A stretch of DNA of 64,000 nucleotides from Lepidonotus clava (taxonomy: Eukaryota > Annelida > Polychaeta > Phyllodocida > Polynoidae). The translations under genes and the position numbers were made by a program. Positions within the stretch are counted from its first letter, which is position 1. Each line of letters opens with the position of its first letter. This document shows, in pieces, positions 1-11,102 of the stretch. The notes below the pieces were generated by a model that had not been told where the DNA came from, ran no database searches, and saw only the letters and a list, made by a program, of their open reading frames with translations. The stretch covers positions 35,504,792-35,568,791 of the forward strand of contig OW387135.1 in assembly GCA_936440205.1 (NCBI GenBank). Direction: 5' to 3'.

Positions 1-122
1 CTATAAGAGCAAATTATATCAAATTTACAACTACTAACGAATACAACCATAATCGTATTGTAGATAATTTCAAATGTACAAGGTAAGTAACAAACGGCTT
101 ATATACATATGATTATTCCTAC

Positions 123-3100
123 CTCAACTTTAGAACTCAACTCGGAAAACTCGACGATGACGTCGGGTCGGCTGCCGATACGCTGGAGGACCTTGTGCAC
201 CTCGACAAAGAGCTCCTTTGAGTAGGAGCGGCCGTCGGAGGCCACGCCCAGACAGAAGCGGTCTTTCTTACCGAGGTTCACGTAGATCTGACAGATGGTG
301 GACAGTAACTCCTGGGGTTTGAACTCATACTCGTCAAAGTCTTTCACCTTCAGACTCTTACTCTTTGGTCCCACCTAGAGTAGGAGAGACATAGGACAAG
401 GTCAACGTTTGCTAGAATAGTATGATTCTTTTACAAAATGTCAACAGATCGTACGTACTGTATATAAGTCTACCGGTGCTTTTATTTAATTACATCTATC
501 ATCTTTGTGGATGACAAAATGCCAGAGATTTCTGTGATGGTTGATCTTATGGTTTCATATCGAGAAGACCAACACGCATTACACTGGTCCTATATCAAGG
601 AGAAATTAGAAATCTAATCTTCGTCGAATATTCCAATGGTCCAAACCAGGCGGCAATATCGAATCAGGGGTTCAATTCCCTGCTGCATGACCCTGCCAAT
701 CATCTTCTCAAGTCATTTCATCATTTCAACTGTTCTCGCCGTGAATATGACAACAGCTGTCGGAACGGGGCGTAAAACAACCAACATTCACTCAATCACT
801 CCTAGTTGAATATTGGGAAAAAGTTAGAACTATTACAAGGTAATACTGAAAAATTGCTTACCAGGTGGAGGAGGGAGTAGTTGAGCATGGCGGAGATGCG
901 GTCGACCATGACCTGGTGGGTGAAGATGGAGTGGATGCGCTGGGTGAGCAGCTCCAGGGAGCAGATGGTGCTGTTGCCCATGATGTTGTGGAAGCGGGCC
1001 TGCATGCCGAGGATCCGCAGCTGGTTGTCCTTCTCCTGCCGCTGCTGGGGGGTCAGCGCCGACCACGCCTCGCTCTCCTTCTCAGCCTGCTTCTCTTTGA
1101 TTTGCGACATGAACTGGAGGGGAGCAAGTCGTGTAAAGGGTTGTAATGTATGTCAATGTGTAACTATTGGATCATAGTCATGGGTTATCCGCCAAACATT
1201 GAGAACTCCGCTGTTGAGACTAGTACAGACGAACTCACTGGATACAACCATACTAATGTTACTTAAATAGGGTCGTGTCTATTTCTATCATCGTTTCACC
1301 TACTAAAGATCTTTCTACGCTTCTTGGACATTTTAAGTTTACACTCTTGAAAGATAGATAGATTAATAGGTATACCTTTCGACTTATTTATATTTTAACT
1401 AAAATGTAGAGATAAGGACAAACGCATTTTTAGAGGTTTAGCAAATCATGATGTCAGGTGAAAAAAGGATTTGTATACCAGAATCTACGTACCGATAAAG
1501 CTTCATCTAACAGGAAAATCGTGTCATTTATCAGTAAATTAATGAACCGGAGAAACAGTGGGGGGTTGGTGTCCTCGATATGTTCTTCTGCATACGTAGC
1601 GAGATCCTATAAAGACAGGGGAAGTGAGGATAATGAAAAACCGAAAAAAAACAAACACACAAACATATCATAACGGTTAGAAACGTTTTTTTTTCACGAT
1701 TACATCTACGTGCAATTAACTTATTTAAAAAAAATTATTTGGAGTGTTTATATACTTTGTAGTTGGTAGTTCACTATCATTTCCATCAGCGGAATCTCTC
1801 ACGATTCAATAATTTATTCTAAATCTCCTCCATAAAATGTAAACCAGATGTCCCTAATTTCTCCTCCACCACCGACCTGCAGAGCCTGCCGGTGCTCGTC
1901 GACGGTCCACATGTACTTGAGGATGGCGTACATGGGGCGGCGGTAGTTGAACTTGGCCTCGAACTCCACCGACTCGCCCGTCATCTCGATGGAGACGAAG
2001 ACGTTGAGCAGCGTCTCACTGATGTGGGCGACGAGCGGGTGGGTGACGAAGAGCTGCTCACGGTGGAAACTGGTGGTGGAAAGGACAACGGTCAACACAA
2101 CTGGCACTCAGAAGGACTTGTGCGTGATATGACACTGACATTGTTAGCTCAGTTGAAAACATATCGCTCAAAGGTGTGTATGGAATCTTAAAGATAGTCA
2201 CCAACCATACTTGAGGGGAAAAGCAGTTCTTCAGCTACAACTTTTTCTGCAAGTCAAATTGTAATAGTTTTGGAAATTATAGTCCAGAATCAAATCATCA
2301 CAACAATTCAGTTCTGACCAAAATATATCAGATACGTCAAACAGGATTAACTCTAACAACATTAAATACCTCAATGTCGGTACTCACTTGGAGACCAGGG
2401 AGGTGTTGGCGCCGTGCTCTGCGGGCATGAGGGCGTCGAGGGCCTCGGCCAGCCGGGCCCGCAGGTGGGGGTTCTTCACCCGGTCAGGGCTGCCCATGTA
2501 CACCAGAATCATCGTCATCAGGTGCGTCAGCTTCGGCCCTTGGCACTGTCACAATCAATACAAATTGTGAATTAATTGTTTGTGACTACAATTTTGAGAA
2601 TATCTTTAGCAAAGATCCTTTTCAGTATTGGTTATATTCACTGAATTGAAAAACAGTTCTGAAATGTCAGTTGCAAACTTATCTAAGATTCTTTACGATC
2701 TCTTTCTTTTTGGATTATTGACCCATACCTGCATATTGACCTATACACCTGAGTAAACTGGAGATAGACAGCTTTGATGATAATAGTTCAATGATGCAAA
2801 GTAAGTATATTTTTAAACGACACATATTGGAATAAATCCCCGTTGAGGAAACATGGCATTACCTCTTACCATTTCCATGAACACGTTTAATTATAAAAAC
2901 CGTACCAAGATGTGACTTTGTCTAGCATTAATTACGTAATATGCTAAGAAGGGAATCGGAGGTCCAAATCCTTATGCATTATGCAAACCCCAGACATAAC
3001 GATTTCACCGAGAGATTGGACACAGATTCAGAACCTTTTATCATACTATCATACCTTGCCCTAAACAGGACCCACCTCGTACATATGATCCTTGAAGCGC

Positions 3101-6100
3101 CTGACGAAGAGCATGACGTCCACCATGTTCTCCATGATGAACTCGGGCAGGGCGGTGAGGGCGGGCTGGGCCCCCGTGGGCAGGGGGAAGGTGATGTCAG
3201 TAAACGTGGTCAGGTCGGACGACGTGCCCACGTGGGACAGGTAGGAGGCGGTGGCGATGATGAAGTCGAAGCAGAGGTCGAGCAGGGTGGGCTCGGCCAG
3301 CGCCGCCTTCATCGACAGGTACAGCGTCATACCTGGGGGTGGGGGTATCAGTTAATTAGTGTTGGCAATCCAAGTTGGTATTTTAACAGTAGCCTAAAAC
3401 CTTACTTTTCCCGTTGAAATATATAGGTAGCACAGGCGTACTTGATAGCCCTGTATTGTTTGCTCCGCATACTTGTTTTGACAGATGTTACGTGTCCTAA
3501 ATGTATCAAAGTTCATGAAAAAAAATAAGTACCTGAAAATGTATATTTTGTCATGATATAGAAATTGCACTATCTAACTATAAATGAAAGAAACCCTGTC
3601 CATATTTGAGAATTAATATGGAAAACAATTTTTACTTTTACTTAAATGACCCTGTCGCTGCCAAAAACTGTTGATAATAATATTATTTTAATAATGATCT
3701 CGAACAAAACGGTAAAATTCAGAATTTCCCCTGAATCAGTTTTCGTTAGATGGTTTGATGATAGAGGGTAAAACCTAGAAAATATACTAAATAGAAAATA
3801 GAGGTTACATAAACGGACCGCGGTCAAGTCGCTCCAGAATGCGCTGTCCGGCCTCCGAGTCCTGTCCCCCTTGTTGGTTAATCTCTCTGTGCAGGCGCTC
3901 CACCTGGTGCAGGTCTTGGTTACGCTTCATGAACTTTTCAATCAGAACGTGCATTCCGAGGTGCATGCACTGGTGAGTCATGAAGAAACACTCGGTGATA
4001 AAGTTGTACGAAGCCTCGGGCACCACAATGTCGGATATGTCATCGGGTTGGGGGATGAAAAAGGTTTGGTCGTGTAGTCCTGAAATCAAATGGGAGGAAA
4101 TTATGACTTGATAAAATGGGAATTATTTCAAACATGTCGGCATTTATGACTTTGGTTCAGAAAAGACAATAATTTCACGAAACTACATTTTTATGCATAG
4201 TTCACATAGCTAACAATTTATGGAAAGATAGGATGAAAAATTATCATGAAATTTCCTTTTGCTAAATAAAATGGGCCCTTTACTTAAAAAAAAGGCTTTC
4301 AAGGAGGATATGGTATCATTCTGATGGAACAGAAATATACATGTACATCGTATACACTTCTGACATTAAAATACTGGCTATATGATGAAAAATAGTTACC
4401 TTTCGCGTGGACATTCCTTTCCTGAAGTTGAGTTTCGTCACCTTTAGTGGCAAGGCAGTAGGATGGCTGAACTTTGAGAAGTTTCGGAGATTTGGGATCG
4501 GCGAAAGGCTTGCACAGCCTCAGTAGAACGGCCAGTAGGTTCATGAAGAAGCCGTCCGAGGCATGCATCACGTTAAATACCCCTGGTAGCTGAGTGGACC
4601 ACATCTTAGCTCGACCTAGAAAAGAAAATGCATGATTTTTTTTTTCAAAAATGTTCCTGATACAGGCCTACGGAAATAATGTTATTTTCTCAGTTGAAGT
4701 GTCTAATTCGACTACATGTGAAATGACTATGTTGTTATATGAGCTGATGACATAAAAGTAAATAAGAATTGTTCGTACAATTTCTTCTTCTGGTGATTAT
4801 GTCATGTTTTTGCATAATCTTTTATAACTGCCAGCAGCCTGTGTCCCCCTTTTTTTCCATATTCTTATAGAAGTACCAGATTATTTTTTCCATAGTTTTC
4901 ACGTTCACTGTGATAATTTATTTCGATTTATCCAGAATACACGGAATTATTCAATTCAAACTTACCTATATTTGCATGAAGACAGTTACCAATCCATGAG
5001 AGCATTAAGTTTCGTGGTTGACCTCCTAATCTCAAAATACTATATACAATCTGGAAGACTGCTTCATTTAATCCCTTGCTGGCCTAAATTGAACAGAAAG
5101 AATTGTTTTCTTAGGGATCCGTCCAGAATAAATGAAAACACATTTGCATTTGCGTTACTTTCTATTAAGTTCATTTGTATGGAAAATAATGTACAAGTTA
5201 AAAACATTATCTTTCAAAGCTTTGGCAGAAAGCACTACTAAGGTGATTAAGCGTTAAAAATTGAGTGCATTCAGCTTATAACTATATTTGTGCTAAACGA
5301 ATACCATCAATTCCTTCATTATCTTACCGTGTGTATTCTTGACTCGGCCATTTCTATTTCTGGCTTGGTAGATTTAGACGGGTTGTCAAAGAAATCGAAG
5401 GGAGGAGCGTCGTTTTTCTTCATGCAGCTGATGGCAAGTACCTGACCCAATACCGTACTCTCGTATTGAGCGCCCATACCGACGTTTTGTGGGGTACAAT
5501 GAGCCAACAACGCCTGCAGTACAAGGAAGTACCCAATATCACAAAGGACATCTCATACACAACATGCATCTTTTTTACGTTCTTTTTAGACAAACATAAA
5601 TAGGAATGTTTCAAAACAAAACTACTAATGCTTAGATTTAAAACTACTCGCAGATAATTTTCGAGTAATAAGCAGGTGCAAATGTTTGGTTTCATTAAAT
5701 TTTAAACAGGGCCTGTTAAATTAATGTCGGACCAGTAGGTTTTAAATAGCCACTGGCTGACTTCTGCAGTCCAACACACTGACCTCCGCTAGAAAGGGTT
5801 TCCTTGTGAAGAACATGAGGAGGTCGGTCATAGTGAAGACTGCCGAGTGGCCGAGGGACGACCCCTTCTCTAAGGTGGACTTCATCTTGTCTAAGGCGGG
5901 TCGGAAACAGTCGAGGACGCTCCCCTCGTCACTGTTGTTGTACACCTCGGTAGCCACCTCCTCAAAGAACGGGAACATGTGTGTGTTCTCTACAATACAA
6001 AAATTACGACTTTTAGCATTTTGACTTTACTTTCAACATCCAAACCGGCGTTACCTGGGATAGTCATAAGTATATGCTGACTGGAACAAACCTGGATCAC

Positions 6101-8852
6101 TGGTTCATGAAAACTGATTTGTCAATTATTTGCTTTATAATGTAAAATTGTAGTGTATCATCACCATCTTTTGTTTACTTATTTGTCTCATCTTGTTCAT
6201 CTCAATAAGATCCATTACCATACCAAACCACTCGACTGGAAGAACACACTACTTTATGTAAGTGAAGTTGTAAGAATAATAGAAAAAAAAATTATATGAC
6301 CAAATTTAGAACACGGTAATAGGTATGTAACAAAAATGTTGTATAACACCACTTATCTTTTATATATGCATAATCTTAAAGTTAATGTTGAAAACGTATT
6401 GTCCTTCCTCCTAAAAAATCTTAAAGTTAAATTTAGAATTAGTTAAAAGAAAAAAGGCAAGGCTCCGGAAAAACAAGCTCAAGCGAAGAATATTAAAATC
6501 ATTAGTGAATATGCCCACGAACTCTGTATAATTAGTTAAAATTTCAATAATTTAAAATCAATTAAAAGAAGCATGGCCCTGGAAAAACAAACACATGCGA
6601 AGAATATTACCATCATTAGTGAATATGCCCACAAACTGCTCTGCGGTGTCCAGGTCGTTGAAGAAATCCGGATGTTGTAGACACATACGACTATTACTGA
6701 GGATGGCTGCCCGACACTGGTCAACAACTTTGCCCTAAAAATGCGAGAGCAGATTAAAATTATCTTTTAAATTACACAACATACACAATCAACATTACTG
6801 ACCAGAAAGTTCAGAAAAATCCAACGTTGATAATATCCACACACAAAATTTATATGAGAAAAACGTTAGCCTTAACAAACGGACAGTCTAATTCTTACAA
6901 TAAAAACATTAAAGAACTCGTCAATGTCTTCAATAGCCAATTTCGCAGAAATACAACACTTTTAAAAATCAACACTCCCTGTCGGTTTGGGATAACTGAA
7001 CAGCCACTCTTGATATTATTAAGAGAGAAAGTAAGCCTTCTACGTACCTTGTGTTTACGTTCTTCTTCTTGATAACGTCTGTAGCAGTTGAATAGGTACC
7101 TAAGATGTTCAGGCTCACCCGGTTCACTGGACTTGTAACGCGGAGCTTTGTGGCTAACTGAGGTCTTGATAACACTATTTCTGGGCGAATCCAACATCAA
7201 CCTCTCAAACACAGCCTGGTGAGGAGAAACAGACCACATATAATCGATGAAAAACTAAAATGATTCAGCTTTTGCATATATACATTTGTTAGAAAATGCC
7301 CCAAGTTAAATGGAATGGGGTGTGGGCTTTTGAAAACTACCGGTGGAAAAGCCGTCATTATAAAGTAACGTGTAGCTTATCTCTGTAGATTAAAAATGCA
7401 TTTTTTTGCTGTCATGACAAGTAGTTTAAATAGTAAATAATGTAAAATAAGACTAACATTATTTACAGGAGATATTTTTTCGAGAGAGGAAAGAAAGACA
7501 CCATTGGAATATGGTCAAACGATTCTCACTTGATCCAGGTTGCCCAGGTCCAGATGGGTCTCTTTGAGTGATGTACTAACTTCCTCCAAATAAACCAACT
7601 GCGCTGGACGAACCTTACCCCCTGGTTCTGGAAAAGGAAACACTTGTAGTAAATAAGGTAGTTTTACTTTTCAAATTGATCAATGAAAGACAATGTCTCT
7701 TAGTTTGATAGATACCGACAATAATCTTGATCATAATAGCTGAATTTCACCATTAGGAGTTTAGGAATTTAATATAAATCCATATAAACAGAAGGAATGG
7801 TAGCCAAAATAAGATACCAAGATTCCCCAGTGTGATTTGGCTGAGAGCCGTTTTTTCGGTTATGTCAACAACCTTTTGATACCTCATATAATACGAAGTG
7901 TTGAAACATACCTTTATTTAGTGTTATCAAAAAAATATTTTCTATGATACTGTTTGCCTCGTTCTGGTCATCCGTTGCTGGTGCTGGTGTGGGTTTTTCA
8001 TCATGTTTCACTTTTCCTCCTGGGAAAAAATCAAGATACCTTTATGAAAACAAATTACTTTAACTAAAAGTGTACCTGATGGCTATGAGGTGGGCCTTGT
8101 GCATCTAAAAACAAAACATTCCGGAAATAATGAACGTACTGAAAAATCATGGACGGCATTGTGTGAGACAAAAAATATAGAGCCATGCTGTAAGCCCTAT
8201 GACTGCAGTTTTCAGGGCCGAATTTTTTTTGTGAGAATATATATGAAAATCATCCCGGATGGCCCATGGGATTTCGAGTGTTAAATCTTTTTATACTTTA
8301 ATATAGAAACAGACTCAAAACGCCATCAACCCCTGAAAGAAGTGAGTATAGGGAAGAGTGGGATGTTGCCAACCTCCGAATAACCATCAAGAATGCTCGT
8401 TTATCTTCATGATTCGGAGGTAACCGCATTCGGGAGTCTAGGTTCGCGCAGGCACATTTCGGCTGTGCCACTTACAGTGGGTGCATACTCCCTGGTCGCT
8501 TCTGATAACAAAATAATGATCCATCCAATCTATAAATCGTTATTGAGCCGTCTTCATGAATCATTTATTACCTTCAAAGTCCCTGTATCTAGGAACATCC
8601 TTGGTTAGGCACTACTTCGGTTTGTCCTTGGGAATATATAAGCTTGTATTTAAGAAGGGCAATTATGTGGTAAGCGCATAATTTGGACAAATTACAATGT
8701 TATCTATCATCTAATAATAAGGTTAAACACATAGGATTCCGTGAAATAGACTTACCTTGCGCCTCAGAACTTTGTGATATGTTGCTCAGACTAAACTGCT
8801 GAGCTTGGCCAGGAGAAGGAAAAAGTGCAGCAAATGGATTGTTTTCCATATT
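123..8852 (-). CDS. UBE4A: UBE4A, ubiquitin conjugation factor E4 A (minus strand, C-terminus outside window)
   Basis: E3/E4 ubiquitin ligase of the UFD2 family, which extends ubiquitin chains through a C-terminal U-box. Exons from the N-terminus, all with GT-AG borders and consistent phase: 8852-8756 (ATG at 8849), 8019-7912, 7627-7530, 7215-7048, 6734-6611, 5989-5784, 5513-5328, 5083-4966, 4615-4400, 4079-3819, 3332-3076, 2545-2388, 2069-1877, 1606-1493, 1113-862, 374-123. They give about 935 codons, against 1066 residues in human UBE4A as I remember it. Recognisable family blocks are [10 protein letters not shown] at the start, [84 protein letters not shown] and [14 protein letters not shown]. 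The sequence follows UBE4A rather than UBE4B throughout. The U-box exons must lie at lower coordinates outside the window. All exon borders are read by eye; the identity is secure. Confidence 0.96.
640..805 (+). repeat. Probable tRNA-derived SINE fragment
   Basis: The stretch contains ggttcaattcc (about 668-678), a good match to the RNA polymerase III B box of tRNA genes, inside a small stem-like context (cagggg...ccctg). About 95 bp later comes cggggcgtaaaacaaccaac, a type of 3' tail common in tRNA-derived SINEs of marine invertebrates. The A box is weak and no complete cloverleaf can be drawn, so a functional tRNA gene is unlikely. It sits in an intron of UBE4A. Confidence 0.45.
1493..1606 (-). 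CDS. UBE4A: UBE4A internal exon (short, 38 codons)
   Basis: This 114-bp exon is easily missed because it has no start codon and is short. Read on the minus strand from an acceptor at 1608-1607 (ctttatag) to a donor at 1492-1491 (gtacgt), it encodes [20 protein letters not shown] followed by [18 protein letters not shown]. That matches the UBE4A block containing [23 protein letters not shown] in vertebrates, as I recall it. It fills exactly the gap between the neighbouring exons ending ...HRQALQ and starting FMSQIKEK, and it is a phase 0-0 exon, so it keeps the frame. Confidence 0.93.
6430..6645. repeat. Local tandem duplication (unit about 114 bp) covering an exon edge
   Basis: Copy at about 6438-6530 and copy at about 6552-6645 share ggaaaaacaa, gcgaagaatatta and cattagtgaatatgcccac at a constant offset of 114 bp. 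The downstream copy contains the real 3' edge of a UBE4A exon and its donor; in the other copy the donor area reads as diverged intron. Divergence suggests it is not very recent. Confidence 0.8.
6611..6734 (-). CDS. UBE4A: UBE4A internal exon with a duplicated 3' end nearby
   Basis: Minus-strand exon encoding [20 protein letters not shown] then [21 protein letters not shown], from the acceptor at 6736-6735 to the donor at 6610-6609. Its 3' end and the adjoining intron recur about 114 bp further along the intron (6438-6530), with the words agtgaatatgcccac and gaagaatatta in both copies. The second copy lacks the rest of the exon, so it is a partial duplication rather than a usable exon. Confidence 0.9.
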
Positions 8853-10873
8853 CTGAAAACAAAGAAATGAACATGAAGTCAGAGAAGAATAGATTTCAAC
8901 AATTCTTTGAAGGTCTGTAGATATCAAGAAGTCTAGTCTTAAGTATTTCGCAGCATGTAGATACTGTATTTGAACACTTAACTTAAAAAGTCGCTTACTG
9001 CCATGATGATTTCTTGATGGCCAGATCATGATAACATATGGGGTCACCCATCTCGTCAAAATACAGGTGCCTTGCTAGTGTGATTTTTAGGCAATAATAG
9101 CGTAGTGGGCCAGTAAATGATTGAAGGTCACGTATAATTTATGCTGTATTCTTGTCTGGGATTCCTAGTCAATTTGATCTGGCTAGAGCAAGTATAGTCA
9201 CGGGCTTGTAGGTCTAACCATTATCAATATGCCCTACAAGGCAAATCAAAGTGAAATACATTCACGCCCACCAGCCTCCCAACAACACCGAGCCAAATGA
9301 TCGACTCTCTACTCCTAACCTTGTATGAGACACTGCTTGCCATGAGAGAAGGATCCACAGAGCTAAACAACACCCAAAAAAACATGCAAACCATGTGAAA
9401 GGTAAATTCATAATTACAAAAACACCAAAACTAATTACAGCTATTAAATGAGAATTGCGCAATAACATGCAAAACAAAACAAGATATAAGCCTGATAAGG
9501 GGAAAACACGTTCATGTTATTCTTAAAAGTAACTACTGCCAATTTTTGTGTGAATGTGTCAACTGTTTGTAGTGATGACGGGTCAAAATTGTAAATGCAA
9601 CTATATTTTGCAGATTGTACATTGTACGAAAGCCATGATTTAGAGTAATTCATCACTGTTTGAATCAACATTGTAAGTCATATATTATTAGAAAGTTATG
9701 GCATTTTGAACATTAAAAATAATTTATATTGTCTGTCAAAGTTTCGATCATGCATTACACAGACTCCAAAATTAAGCAATTTTTCACACTCTATGAATCA
9801 TAGAAAACATAGAATATTTGGAAAGCCTAGATTAATGGTAACCAAAAACAAGTTGAAATAGCATTGTCGACCAAGAACGCAGGACAATCTGAAATTTAGA
9901 AAGTAAAACTCCGTAAAAGACCCAATATGACCCCCATTTTGACCCATTCTCTCTTTACTAAAATCAAAATCGCTTCAATTTGCTGGTCTAGAACTGTACA
10001 AACCCAATTATATCATAAAGGACAGACATTAAGGTCCGTATATGAGTTTCATTTAGTTTCCTTTGAATTTTCTTGTTGAAAACCAAGGTTAAATTTTAAA
10101 AACCTATTTTTTCAATCATTGAATCCGATTTTTTTTAAACTGGGACTATTCTGAATGAATTTATGACCAAAGAAAAAAATGTTGGGCCTGATTTGACCAC
10201 CCCTGGGTAGTTTGAAAAATAATACGAGCCTCGCTGAAAAGAGATTTCCTGAGGAGCGGCCGTCGAAATTCGCGATTTTCAGTACTTATCGATCTAATAA
10301 CGTTACATCACTTCGGTTTATATTTTCATGGCCATTTTCGTGTTCCCTGATATCATGAGTTAAGTCATTTTTAGCTGAAATAAGAACATATTTACTTGTA
10401 TAGGAGCATTTTCGTGTCAGAATAGGACAGGGCGAAATACGCAGTGGCCCGTCATCGCTACTGTTTGGTTTGTGGGTGTGGTTCTGTGTCAACGCTCAGT
10501 CTTGAGCAGCAGGATGGCGGCATCAGTAAGTAGGCCTATTCATCACTACATTTATTGACATTGCTCTATAAAGGACATTGGGCAAACACCATCCAATCTC
10601 CCACTACCCAGGTTTGACTGCTGCGAAGCTTCACAGACTCAACTGAAGCGTCGGTGCTTGTCCAACCCATCCCTCATCTGAGCGATATTACGTGATTAAC
10701 ACGAACCGCGGGTCAATCATGCAATCTTCCTCTCATTCTTACTGCTCTACCATGCCTTTGACAAAACTCTCAGTATGAAGCAACTCGAGTGATGTATTTC
10801 TGATGTTTCATTTTCGAAAAGAACAATTAGTAATTTAGATTTTAGTTAAAATTTACTTACAAACCTGACTTAC
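8853..10873. other. Probable 5' intron of UBE4A; no coding exon seen
   Basis: The first coding exon of UBE4A begins right after an acceptor (ttttcag at 8859-8853), so an upstream non-coding exon must exist. The best minus-strand donor upstream is at 10873-10872 (cacgtaagt), making this stretch the likely first intron. It is AT-rich with no supported ORF and no clear repeat. Confidence 0.55.
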
Positions 10874-11102
10874 GTGTTTGGTTATGTCACAGAAATATTT
10901 GCAGCGCAAGTACTATTAGTTTCGTTATTTGACACAAGATGGCGCGTCCAAAACTTCATTACGGAAAACTAGTCGCGCGACACTGCCAACAAAGATGGCG
11001 GTGAATTTAAGAATTTTCCTCGATCAGCATTAGAAGATTGTTGGTTTTTGCATGTTTTCACCTTCGCCATTGACCTAACCTGAGTAAAAAGATCTTGTAA
11101 AG
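10500..11102. promoter_or_regulatory. Putative bidirectional promoter between UBE4A and HAUS2
   Basis: UBE4A (minus) and HAUS2 (plus) are transcribed away from each other here. The interval carries three ATGGCG-containing words in the same orientation: ggatggcggcat (about 10512), caagatggcgcg (about 10937) and aaagatggcggtg (about 10990). They resemble the YY1 site AAGATGGCGGC found near start sites of housekeeping genes. A strong minus-strand donor at 10873-10872 fits a UBE4A leader exon of roughly 10.87-10.98 kb. CpG words are denser here than in the flanks. No TATA box stands out. Transcription starts are inferred, not seen. Confidence 0.6.

Noticed and set aside
660-735. tRNA gene from the B-box match
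   Set aside because: No complete cloverleaf or convincing A box; better explained as a tRNA-derived SINE fragment.
865-1177. Plus-strand ORFs opposite UBE4A exons (also at 1892-2191, 2941-3417, 3871-4077, 5806-6024)
   Set aside because: Antisense shadows of GC-rich UBE4A exons on the minus strand.
8700-9059. 119-codon minus-strand ORF running into the UBE4A start
   Set aside because: The upstream part is intron; an acceptor lies just before [10 protein letters not shown], and that Met matches the family start.
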